Of a stretch of 29,557 bases of DNA, positions 14,024 to 21,776 are shown piece after piece. Made by a program: the position numbers and the translations under genes. Each line of letters opens with the position of its first letter. Within the stretch, counting starts at the first letter, position 1. The notes under the pieces are model-generated. The model was given only the letters and a program-made list of their open reading frames with translations. It did not search any database and was not told the origin of the DNA. Origin of the DNA: Lachnospiraceae bacterium UBA3863 (GTDB lineage Bacteria > Bacillota > Clostridia > Lachnospirales > Lachnospiraceae); assembly GCA_002392385.1 (NCBI GenBank), contig DGGX01000108.1, positions 1 to 29,557 on the forward strand, given 5' to 3'.

Positions 14024-14956
14024 ATGAGATTGTTAGCGATCGGCGATAATGTCTGCGATGTCTATCTGCACCTCGCAGAGATGTTCCCGGGCGGGCAGAC
14101 CATGAATGTGTCTGTTTTTGCCAAGATGCAGGGGATCGACTCCGCCTATATGGGTGTGTTCGGCGACGATGAGGTGGCGGAGCACAATCAGAAGACGCTG
14201 GATGGCTTCGGTGTGGACTACAGTCACTGCCGTCATGAGCACGGGGAGAATGGCTATGCCTGTGTGACGCTGGTCGAGGGGGACCGGGTCTTCCTGGGGT
14301 CCAACAAGGGCGGTGTCGCCAGGGAGTTCCCGCTGGAGCTGACGGAGGAGGATATCGACTATATCCGGCAGTTCTCTGTCGTGCATACTTCCAACAATTC
14401 TTTCTTCGACGGGCAGCTGGAGAGGCTGGCGGCCACCGGTGTGCCGGTCTCCTATGATTTCTCCAACCAGTGGATCGGAGAGAGGGAGTGGGCGGAGAAG
14501 CTGGCGCCCCACTGCACCTTCTGCTTCCTGTCCCTGCCGGACGATGTGACGCCGGAGGAGGCCCGCGGATACTGTGACTGGATGCATAAGTGCGGCTGCA
14601 GGAAGATCGTGGCCACCAACGGCAGCAAGGGCGCCTATTTCTACGACGGGAAGAATTTCTGGTTCCAGCCCAGTCACCTGGTCAAGCCGCTGGATACGCT
14701 GGGGGCGGGGGATGCCTATGCCGCCACGGTGCTGGTCAACTACTACCAGAGTCTGGAGGCGGATCCGGAGGCCATGGAGAAGGATCCTGTCTATTATGAG
14801 ACAGAGGTGAAGAAGGCTCTCGACACCGCGGCGGAATTCTCCTCCCGTGTCTGCCTGAGCAGGGGCGCCTTCGACCATGGGAAAAAGATCGATCCGGACA
14901 GGTATGCGCAGCTTCTCAAGGGTCGTGAGAAGAGCGCTCAGGCCGCAGAGGGGTGA
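14024..14956 (+). CDS. PfkB-family fructosamine (fructoselysine-type) kinase, FrlD/FraD-like
   Basis: A 310-residue ribokinase-fold enzyme that would phosphorylate the C6 of an imported Amadori compound. The N-terminus LAIGDNVCDVYLHLAEMFPG and GGQTMNVSVFAKMQG match FrlD (GDNCVDIY, GGNAVNVAV) more than ribokinase or fructokinase. The catalytic anion hole and base are DTLGAGDAYA, with GAGD at 227-230 and Asp230 as base. It has an insert of about 20 acidic residues after this motif (LEADPEAMEKDPVYYETEV) compared with E. coli FrlD, as I remember that sequence. ATG 14024 is chosen because CAGGAGGGG sits about 9 nt upstream; GTG 14003 has none. The stop lies 2 nt before the asparaginase start, so the two are coupled. 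Confidence 0.83.
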   Translation: MRLLAIGDNVCDVYLHLAEMFPGGQTMNVSVFAKMQGIDSAYMGVFGDDEVAEHNQKTLDGFGVDYSHCRHEHGENGYACVTLVEGDRVFLGSNKGGVAREFPLELTEEDIDYIRQFSVVHTSNNSFFDGQLERLAATGVPVSYDFSNQWIGEREWAEKLAPHCTFCFLSLPDDVTPEEARGYCDWMHKCGCRKIVATNGSKGAYFYDGKNFWFQPSHLVKPLDTLGAGDAYAATVLVNYYQSLEADPEAMEKDPVYYETEVKKALDTAAEFSSRVCLSRGAFDHGKKIDPDRYAQLLKGREKSAQAAEG

Positions 14957-14958
14957 CT

Positions 14959-15975
14959 ATGAGCCGGCGAATTCTGATCATCAATACCGGGGGGACCCTG
15001 TCGTCGGTGGCCAGGCAGCACGGGCTCGCGCCGGGGATCACGACCGACGACATGGCCCAGGAGCTGCACATCGTCTCCGGGGATACGATCCTGGAGACGG
15101 AGGAGTTCTCCTCCCTGGACAGCGCCAACATCTTTCCGGAGGACTGGTCCGCCCTGGCGCAGCGGGTGGCGCAGGCCCGGGATACCTGCGACGGCGTGGT
15201 GATCCTGCACGGCACGGACACCCTGGCCTATACGGCCTCCATGCTGTCCTTCATGCTGCAGGGGATCCGCATACCGGTGGTGCTCACCGGCAGCCAGCTG
15301 TCCATGACCGACTCCGTGGCGGACGCCATGGAGAACTGCCGCTGCGCGATCCACATGGCGGCTTCCGGCTGCGGCGGCGTCTTCGTGGCCTTCAACCGCA
15401 AGGTGATGCTGGGCTGCCGCGCTTCCAAGGTGAGGTCCGTAAGCTTTGACGCTTTTGACAGCATCAATTATCCCAATATCGCGGAGATCAGCTCTCTGGG
15501 CATGCGCATCCACCGCGAATTCCTGCCGGGCAGGAAGGATATCTTCCGCCTCCGCCCGCAGTATTCCGACAAGGTCTTCATGCTCAAGCTATGGCCGGGT
15601 CTGGACGACGCCGTCATGGAGGCGCTTGTGGACAGGGGCTATAAGGCCCTCTACATCGAGGCCTTCGGCCTGGGAGGCATGCCCTTCATCCGCCGCGACA
15701 TGATCGCGCGGCTGAAGACCCTGACCGACCGGGGCGTGATCGTCCTTGTGGGCACCCAGTGCCGGTTCGAGGGGAGCAGCCTATCGGTCTACGAGACCGG
15801 ACGGCGCGCCCTGGAAGCGGGGGTCCTGCAGGCTTGCGACATGACCTCCGAGGCAGCCATCACCAAGCTCATGTGGGTCATGGGCCAGACCGACGACCCC
15901 GCCGAGATCCGGGAATACTTCTCCCTCAACCTCTGCGGCGAGGTGACACTGCAGCAGGGCGCGGAGCGATTCTGA
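14959..15975 (+). CDS. Type I L-asparaginase, FraE-like by context
   Basis: A 338-residue asparaginase/glutaminase-fold enzyme. The first catalytic Thr is in INTGGTLSS (residues 8-16), and the second set is HGTDT at 84-88, followed by VVLTGSQ and KVMLGCRASKV. No signal peptide is present, so it is cytosolic, of type I. It hydrolyses asparagine to aspartate and ammonia. Placed between a fructosamine kinase and a deglycase, it could deamidate fructose-asparagine, or its phosphate, to the aspartate form, or remove free asparagine. In Salmonella fra, the asparaginase acts outside the cytoplasm, so timing here would differ. ATG 14959 is preceded by GAGGGG 5 nt upstream; an in-frame GTG at 14953 overlaps the kinase stop but lacks a ribosome binding site. 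Confidence 0.82.
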   Translation: MSRRILIINTGGTLSSVARQHGLAPGITTDDMAQELHIVSGDTILETEEFSSLDSANIFPEDWSALAQRVAQARDTCDGVVILHGTDTLAYTASMLSFMLQGIRIPVVLTGSQLSMTDSVADAMENCRCAIHMAASGCGGVFVAFNRKVMLGCRASKVRSVSFDAFDSINYPNIAEISSLGMRIHREFLPGRKDIFRLRPQYSDKVFMLKLWPGLDDAVMEALVDRGYKALYIEAFGLGGMPFIRRDMIARLKTLTDRGVIVLVGTQCRFEGSSLSVYETGRRALEAGVLQACDMTSEAAITKLMWVMGQTDDPAEIREYFSLNLCGEVTLQQGAERF

Positions 15976-16014
15976 AAGGCACTTCAACATATTTATAAGA
16001 AAGGGGACAGAATC

Positions 16015-17025
16015 ATGTTTTACAAGTATACCGATATCAAGAACATCCTTGCGGAGATCCTTGCGGCCAAAAAGGATGTCGGCGGCGTGAAGTCCATCTA
16101 TTTCGTCGGCTGCGGCGGCTCCCTGGGCGCCCTGTATCCGGCCAGGACCTTCATGCAGACCGAGTGCGCCGACATCAAGTGCGGCTGGGTCAACAGCAAC
16201 GAGTTCGTACATATGACACCCAGGGATTTCGGCGAGAATTCCATCATCTGCCTGGCCTGCCACAAGGGCAACACCCCGGAGACCATCGCGGCTGCCAAGC
16301 TGGGACGTGAGAAGGGCGCCGCTGTCATTCTCCTGACCTGGCTGGAAGAGTCCGAGATCATCCCTTATGGCGACTATGTGATCCTGTACTCCTTCGACGC
16401 AAGCCCCGACCATCTGGCCGGCGACATCGACTACGCGGGAGAGAAGACCCTCTGCGCCCTCTCCGTCGCCGTGGAGCTTGTCAACCAGACCTCCGGCTAC
16501 GCTAACTACGACAAGTTCCAGGACGGCCTCGGCCGCATCAACACCATCATCCGCGCCGCGAGAAAACAGGTCCGGGCCCGCGCCGAGAAGTTCGCTGAGG
16601 AATACAAGGACGACACCTTCCTCTACACCATGGGCAGCGGTGCCTCCTGGGCCTCCGCCTACATGGAGTCCATCTGCATCTTCATGGAGATGCAGTGGCT
16701 CGATTCCGCCTGCATCCACACCGGCGAGTACTTCCACGGCCCCTTCGAGGTCACCGACGCCAACAAGCCCTTCATGATCCAGGTCGCCGAGGGCTCCACC
16801 CGCGCCCTGGACGAGAGGTGCCTTGCCTTCCTCCGCAAGTACGCCAAGAGGATCGAAGTCCTCGATGCCAAGGAGCTGGGCCTCTCCGTTATCGACGCCT
16901 CCGTCATCGACTACTTCAACCACTCCCTCTTCAACAACGTCTATCCTATCTACAACCACGCCCTCGCCGAGGCGCGCAAGCACCCGCTGACCACCCGGAG
17001 ATATATGTGGAGAGTGGAGTATTAA
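16015..17025 (+). CDS. SIS-domain fructosamine-6-phosphate deglycase, paralogue 2
   Basis: A 336-residue tandem-SIS protein, paralogous to the gene at 12908-13876. Domain 1: SIYFVGCGGSLGALYPARTF and ICLACHKGNTPETIAAAKLG. Domain 2: LYTMGSGASWASAYMESICI and HTGEYFHGPFEVTDANKP. The C-terminus RKHPLTTRRYMWRVEY repeats the ending of paralogue 1 nearly exactly. Differences concentrate in the substrate-facing parts (CHKGNTPE against CSLSGSTPE), which suggests a second amino acid moiety. It is third in the kinase-asparaginase-deglycase operon, 39 nt after asparaginase, with AAAGGGGA before ATG 16015. A strong terminator follows 30 nt after the stop. The exact substrate is not readable. Confidence 0.83.
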   Translation: MFYKYTDIKNILAEILAAKKDVGGVKSIYFVGCGGSLGALYPARTFMQTECADIKCGWVNSNEFVHMTPRDFGENSIICLACHKGNTPETIAAAKLGREKGAAVILLTWLEESEIIPYGDYVILYSFDASPDHLAGDIDYAGEKTLCALSVAVELVNQTSGYANYDKFQDGLGRINTIIRAARKQVRARAEKFAEEYKDDTFLYTMGSGASWASAYMESICIFMEMQWLDSACIHTGEYFHGPFEVTDANKPFMIQVAEGSTRALDERCLAFLRKYAKRIEVLDAKELGLSVIDASVIDYFNHSLFNNVYPIYNHALAEARKHPLTTRRYMWRVEY

Positions 17026-17054
17026 AAGTTAAGGATACAGCAGAATAACGTGAA

Positions 17055-17100
17055 AAGCGCCGTGATTCTTCTCAAGAATCACGGCGCTTCTAACGTTTTT
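17055..17100 (+). terminator. Rho-independent terminator of the kinase-asparaginase-deglycase operon
   Basis: AAGCGCCGTGATTCTT (17055-17070) pairs perfectly with AAGAATCACGGCGCTT (17074-17089), a 16-bp stem with a 3-nt loop; CTAACGTTTTT follows. Confidence 0.85.
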
Positions 17101-17152
17101 AATGCCAGCCGGCCATCCGCTCCGGCCGGTTATCAATCCTGGCCGGTTCTTG

Positions 17153-17386
17153 TCAGAACATACGTACAACAACCAGAATGACGTTCACGATGACACCGAT
17201 GATGAGGTATCTCTTGATGGCGGAGGCGTTGGCCCATGCTTCCGTGGCGTCATCAGCGGCGATGGCAGCTTTCAGCTTGGTATAGTGGCCGACAGAGAGT
17301 GCGCCCCAGATGATTCCCAGAAGGAATCCCAGAATAACGAATACCAGGTAGAGTTTCTGATTGGGCATTTCGCGTGTTTCCTGCAT
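17153..17386 (-). CDS. CD225/dispanin-like small membrane protein
   Basis: A 77-residue protein with two hydrophobic spans: LYLVFVILGFLLGIIWGALS and YLIIGVIVNVILVVVRMF. Between them is a loop HYTKLKAAIAADDATEAWAN followed by ASAIKR. The order (span, small-residue turn, Ala-rich helix with acid-A-W/x-A, Lys-rich end, second span with IIGxxxN) matches the CD225/dispanin pattern of bacterial small membrane proteins, whose function is largely unknown. I start at ATG 17386, since GGGGGA lies 7 nt upstream; a TTG at 17392 would add two residues. It is a single minus-strand gene between two plus-strand units. Confidence 0.6.
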   Translation of the reverse strand: MQETREMPNQKLYLVFVILGFLLGIIWGALSVGHYTKLKAAIAADDATEAWANASAIKRYLIIGVIVNVILVVVRMF

Positions 17387-17632
17387 GGTCAAGTCCCCCT
17401 TTTCTAATACAGATGAACAATGGAAAAGGCCGATCTTTCAGCCTTCCCAAATATATTACCACATAATTTGTTCGCTTGAAAATATCATGCGGGCAATAAT
17501 TGGAAAAAGGCGGCGCACCGGTTGTCGCTGACAAAGGGGACCGCTTTTGGTATACTTTTCTTACGCGCCTTATGGCGGAAGAAAGAGTGTTTCAAGTTGA
17601 AAGTATAATATAGAGAGAAGAGAGGGATCATC

Positions 17633-19432
17633 ATGAAGGGTAAGCTGCCTTTACGGGAAGAAGTGGCACAGGAGATGACATGGCGTCTGGAGGATATCTA
17701 TCCGGACGAGGCGCTCTGGGAGGAGGACCTCAGGCAGGCCCGGGAGATCGCTTCCCGGATCAAGGGATATAAGGGGCAACTTGGCGAAAACGCGGGTTAT
17801 CTGTACACGGTCCTGCGTCTCTATGATGAGTGCACGCTGAAACTGGACCGCGTGGGCGGCTATTCCTTCATGCGGCAGGACCAGGATACGGGCAATGCCC
17901 ACTACCAGGAGCTGGAGCTCAAGGCCCAGAGCGCGGCGGTCAGGATCAGCGAGGAGCTGGCTTTCATCGAGCCGGAGATCCTGGCCATTCCGGACGAGGT
18001 GCTGGAGCGTTTCTGTGATGAGGAGTCCGGTATCCGGGACTATGCGGTCACCCTGCGGGAGATCCGGCGGCGGAAGGACCACACCCTGTCGGGGGAGATG
18101 GAAGCCCTGCTGGCCTCCGCGGGCGAGATGGCCCAGACGGCCTCGAACGGTTTTGGCATGCTGTCCAACGCGGACCTCAAGTTCCCTTCAGTGACTGACA
18201 GGGAGGGCAATGAGATCCAGATCTCCAACGGCCGGTTCGTGCCCCTGCAGATGTCCCCGGACAGGGAGCTGCGCCGGGAGGTCTTCGAGAAGTTCTATGG
18301 CCGCTACAGTGAATTCCAGAACACCTGGGCGGCCCTCTATGACGGACAGGTCAAGCAGCAGATCTTCTATGCCCGGGCCAGGAAGTATCCTTCCACCTTC
18401 GAGGCGGCGGTGGACGGCAACAACGTGGACCCGGCCGTCTGCGACCGCCTGATCGAGAGCGTGCACAGGAAGATGGACTACATGCACCGCTATGTGGCCC
18501 TGCGCAGGAAGATGCTGGGCGTGGACGAGCTGCATATGTACGACGTCTACATGCCCATAGTGGCGGATTTTGACCGGAAGTTTACCTATGAGGAGGCCCA
18601 GGACCTGTCTCTCAAGGCTCTGGCGCCCCTGGGAGAGGAGTATCTGTCCGTGGTCCGCAAGGCCTACGAGGAGCGGTGGATCGATGTCTGCGAGAACGAG
18701 GGCAAGCGTTCCGGCGCCTATTCCTCCGGCGTCTACGGGGTCCATCCCTACATGCTGCTCAATTACACGGAGACCCTGGACGATGTCTTCACTCTGGTGC
18801 ATGAGATGGGTCATTCCATGCATACCTGGTACTCGGAGCATGCCCAGTCCCACCTGAATTCCCGCTATAAGATCTTCGTGGCAGAGGTCGCCTCCACGAC
18901 CAATGAGATCCTGCTCCTGGAGTACCTGCTGGCCCGGGCCGAGGATCCCAGGGAGAAGGCCTATCTGCTCAACCACTACATGGAGAGCTTCAAGGGGACC
19001 GTCTATCGTCAGACCATGTTCGAGGAGTTCGAGCGCAGGTCCAATGCCATGGCCGAGGCGGGCCAGCCGCTGACCGCGGGCGCCCTCTGCGACCTCTACC
19101 TGGAGCTGAACAAGGAATATTTCGGTCCTGCCATGGTGTCCGATCCCCTGATCGCCTACGAGTGGTGCAGGATCCCGCATTTTTATTACAATTTCTATGT
19201 CTATCAGTACGCCACCAGCTTCTCGGCGGCGGTGGCCATCGCCCACCGTATCCTGGAACAGGGCGAGAGCGCTGTCAAACCTTACCTGGAGTTCCTCAAG
19301 AGCGGCTGCACCCAGGATCCGGTCAGCCTGCTCAAGATCGCGGGCGTGGACCTGTCCACCTCCCAGCCCGTGGACGAGGCTCTGGACGTTTTCGGCGACG
19401 TGGTCGCCCAGATGGAGGCATTCTCTTTTTGA
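17633..19432 (+). CDS. pepF: Oligoendopeptidase F (M3 family metallopeptidase)
   Basis: A 599-residue cytosolic zinc peptidase of the M3B/PepF type, which degrades short peptides. The zinc motif is HEMGH at 390-394 (TLVHEMGHSMHTWYSE), with the third ligand Glu in FVAEVASTTNEILLLEYLL about 25 residues on. The N-terminus EEVAQEMTWRLEDIYPDEAL and the C-terminal PHFYYNFYVYQYATSFSAAV are typical. Length matches the usual 595-605. A TATAAT at 17604-17609, 24 nt before the ATG, may be its -10. The ribosome binding site is GAGAGGG. Its position beside the Amadori locus may be coincidental, though peptidases can free glycated amino acids from peptides. Confidence 0.95.
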   Translation: MKGKLPLREEVAQEMTWRLEDIYPDEALWEEDLRQAREIASRIKGYKGQLGENAGYLYTVLRLYDECTLKLDRVGGYSFMRQDQDTGNAHYQELELKAQSAAVRISEELAFIEPEILAIPDEVLERFCDEESGIRDYAVTLREIRRRKDHTLSGEMEALLASAGEMAQTASNGFGMLSNADLKFPSVTDREGNEIQISNGRFVPLQMSPDRELRREVFEKFYGRYSEFQNTWAALYDGQVKQQIFYARARKYPSTFEAAVDGNNVDPAVCDRLIESVHRKMDYMHRYVALRRKMLGVDELHMYDVYMPIVADFDRKFTYEEAQDLSLKALAPLGEEYLSVVRKAYEERWIDVCENEGKRSGAYSSGVYGVHPYMLLNYTETLDDVFTLVHEMGHSMHTWYSEHAQSHLNSRYKIFVAEVASTTNEILLLEYLLARAEDPREKAYLLNHYMESFKGTVYRQTMFEEFERRSNAMAEAGQPLTAGALCDLYLELNKEYFGPAMVSDPLIAYEWCRIPHFYYNFYVYQYATSFSAAVAIAHRILEQGESAVKPYLEFLKSGCTQDPVSLLKIAGVDLSTSQPVDEALDVFGDVVAQMEAFSF

Positions 19433-19535
19433 CAGAAATGCGCCGGGAGTGTAATATATCGAATTAGCATAAAAATACAATCGACTGCATGATAGCCTGA
19501 GACGTCTGGGGTTACAGACTGCGGAAAGGAAGCAT

Positions 19536-21557
19536 ATGAGCGGTATGAGCGGTGTAAGAAACCTGGTTCGGCCCATGGTCGACGATTATGTGGATTATCT
19601 GCATGACGAAAGCAGACAGGTCGGTGTTGCGCAGAGTATCTCTTTCCCGACGACGGAGGAAGAGGTGACGGAGATCCTCCGCAGAATGCGGGAGGAGAAT
19701 ATCTCCGTGACCATCCAGGGCAACCGGACAGGTCTGGCGGCGGCGGCCGTTCCTGACGGCGGCCACATTCTGAACGTGGAGAAGATGACCCGTGTCCTGG
19801 GAATGCGTATCGGCACCCAGGGTCTGACCCGCGACACCCGCTGCCGTTATCGCACGGATCCGGATGAGCCTACGGTCTATATCCGGGTGCAGCCGGGGCT
19901 GTCCCTCTATACCCTGCGCAAATACCTGGCGGACAGGGACTTCCCCCGCGATAACTGGGATGAGGCCTCTCTGGCGGCCTATGAGACCTTCCGGTCCATG
20001 CCGGAGTGCTACTTCCCGCCGGATCCCACAGAGGGTACCGCCTCCATCGGCGGTATGGCCGCCTGCAATTCCTCCGGCTCCAAGAGCTACAGCTACAGCT
20101 CCATGCGCGGCTACGTCGAGGCTGTCCGCATGGCCCTGTCAGACGGTGATATCATCTCCCTGCGCCGCGGCGAGAAGTTCGCCACCGGCAGACATTTCTC
20201 CCTGACCACCGAGGGCGGCCGCGTCATCGAGGGCGACCTTCCTTCCTATCGTATGCCCGGCTGCAAGAATGCGGCAGGCTACTATGTCAAGGACGACATG
20301 GACCTGATCGACCTCCTGATCGGCAGCGACGGTACCTTCGGTGTCTTCACGGAGCTGGAGCTGCGGACCATCCGTATGCCCGCCGTGATCTACGGACTCA
20401 ACTGCTACTTCGAGACCCAGGAGCAGGCGGTCTCCTTCGCGGAGAAGATCAGGACCAGCTGCAGCAGGGTGGCGGCCGTGGAATTCATGGACAAAAACGC
20501 CCTGGAGATCGTCCGTCAGCAGAAGGGCGAGGAGCTCCTGATCCCGGACGGCTGCAACTACATGCTCTATCTGGAGATCCACGCCGACACGGAAGACGAG
20601 GCCATGGAGGAGACGGACACCATCATCGCCGCCATGGAAGAGGCGGGCGGAGATCCCGAGAACACATGGCTGGCCGAGACCCCCGCTGACCGGGCCCGTC
20701 TGCTGGATATGCGCCACCTGGTGCCGGAGACCGTCAACATGCGGGTGGCCGCCCGCAAGCGCAAGCACCCCGGCATTGCCAAGACCGGCACGGATATGGC
20801 CCTGCCGGACGAGCATTTCATCGAAGTGCTGGAGATGTACGAGAGAGACCTGCAGGAGGGCGGCTATGAGTACGCCATCTGGGGCCATTTCGGCGACAAC
20901 CATCTCCATGTCAACGTGATCCCTCACAGCATGGGTGAGATGCGCCGGGCCAAGGAGATGTACACCCGCTGGGCGGAGGTGATCCTGTCCTACGGCGGCA
21001 CCGTCTGCGCGGAGCACGGCGCGGGCAAGATCAAGGCCCCGCTTCTGGCGCTCATGTACGGCGACCGCGGTATCCAGGAGATGGCCGCGGTGCGGTTCGC
21101 CTTCGACCCGGACCACCAGCTGGGCAAGGGGACCCTCTTCAAGGAGAAGGAGCCCGCCCAGGATCCCAAGCTGGCCTATGCCCTGTCCATGGCGCAGAAG
21201 AATGCCTACATGCTCTACAACGGCATCGAGATCGACGAGCTGGACATCGAGCACTGCACCGCCAGTGTCAAGATCCTTCCTCAGCAGAGAGATCCCAGAG
21301 GCTACGTCCACGGCAGCCTCTTCTTCACCATGGCGGATGTCCTGTCCCTGACCCTGGCCAGGGCGGACGGCCGTGACTACGTGACCATGGATGCCAGTGT
21401 CCACTTCATCCGTAACGGTTCGGAGGGGAGACTGACCGGCGAGGCCCTGATCATCCGCCGCGGCCGCACATCCTGCCTCTGCGACGTGATCATCCGCAGC
21501 CAGGACGGCGTGGAACTGTCAAGGATAACAGTAACTATGTTCTGCATAAACAGATAA
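19536..21557 (+). CDS. FAD-linked oxidase (D-lactate/glycolate dehydrogenase type) fused to a PaaI-like hotdog thioesterase
   Basis: A 673-residue two-part protein. Residues about 25-260 form the FAD-binding (PCMH/FAD_binding_4) domain: VTIQGNRTGLAAAAVPDGG, EGTASIGGMAACNSSGSKSY and DGTFGVFTELELR. About 265-530 form the FAD-oxidase C-terminal domain, with WGHFGDNHLHVNVIPH (metal/substrate His) and VCAEHGAGKIKAPLL. Residues about 545-673 form a hotdog fold: ILPQQRDPRGYVHGSLFFTM, ADVLSLTLA, then ASVHFIRNGSEGRLTGEALI and RRGRTSCLCDVIIRSQDG, matching PaaI/4HBT thioesterases (HG...AD catalytic pattern). The dehydrogenase would oxidise a 2-hydroxy acid, and the thioesterase would cleave an acyl-CoA. 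The fusion is unusual. AAAGGAAG precedes ATG. A terminator follows. Confidence 0.85.
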   Translation: MSGMSGVRNLVRPMVDDYVDYLHDESRQVGVAQSISFPTTEEEVTEILRRMREENISVTIQGNRTGLAAAAVPDGGHILNVEKMTRVLGMRIGTQGLTRDTRCRYRTDPDEPTVYIRVQPGLSLYTLRKYLADRDFPRDNWDEASLAAYETFRSMPECYFPPDPTEGTASIGGMAACNSSGSKSYSYSSMRGYVEAVRMALSDGDIISLRRGEKFATGRHFSLTTEGGRVIEGDLPSYRMPGCKNAAGYYVKDDMDLIDLLIGSDGTFGVFTELELRTIRMPAVIYGLNCYFETQEQAVSFAEKIRTSCSRVAAVEFMDKNALEIVRQQKGEELLIPDGCNYMLYLEIHADTEDEAMEETDTIIAAMEEAGGDPENTWLAETPADRARLLDMRHLVPETVNMRVAARKRKHPGIAKTGTDMALPDEHFIEVLEMYERDLQEGGYEYAIWGHFGDNHLHVNVIPHSMGEMRRAKEMYTRWAEVILSYGGTVCAEHGAGKIKAPLLALMYGDRGIQEMAAVRFAFDPDHQLGKGTLFKEKEPAQDPKLAYALSMAQKNAYMLYNGIEIDELDIEHCTASVKILPQQRDPRGYVHGSLFFTMADVLSLTLARADGRDYVTMDASVHFIRNGSEGRLTGEALIIRRGRTSCLCDVIIRSQDGVELSRITVTMFCINR

Positions 21558-21561
21558 TACA

Positions 21562-21593
21562 AAAAGAGGGGCTGTTGCGGCAGCCCCTCTTTT
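21562..21593. terminator. Bidirectional-type Rho-independent terminator
   Basis: AAAAGAGGGGCTG (21562-21574) pairs with CAGCCCCTCTTTT (21581-21593), a 13-bp stem with loop TTGCGG. It lies 5 nt after the oxidase-thioesterase stop, with A and T tracts on both sides. Confidence 0.9.
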
Positions 21594-21776
21594 GAGAAGG
21601 GGAGATCTGATGAGATTGAGGAAGTTGGCCAAGCTGAACAGGGTGTAACCAGCGTCCTACAGGAACATCAAGGAAATAAAAACGCCATTCCATGAAAAAA
21701 AGACGAACCTCCATGCACCGCATATTAAAATTGGAACAGGTTGCATACGGCGGATGTTTCATAAAGGAGGAGAGTT

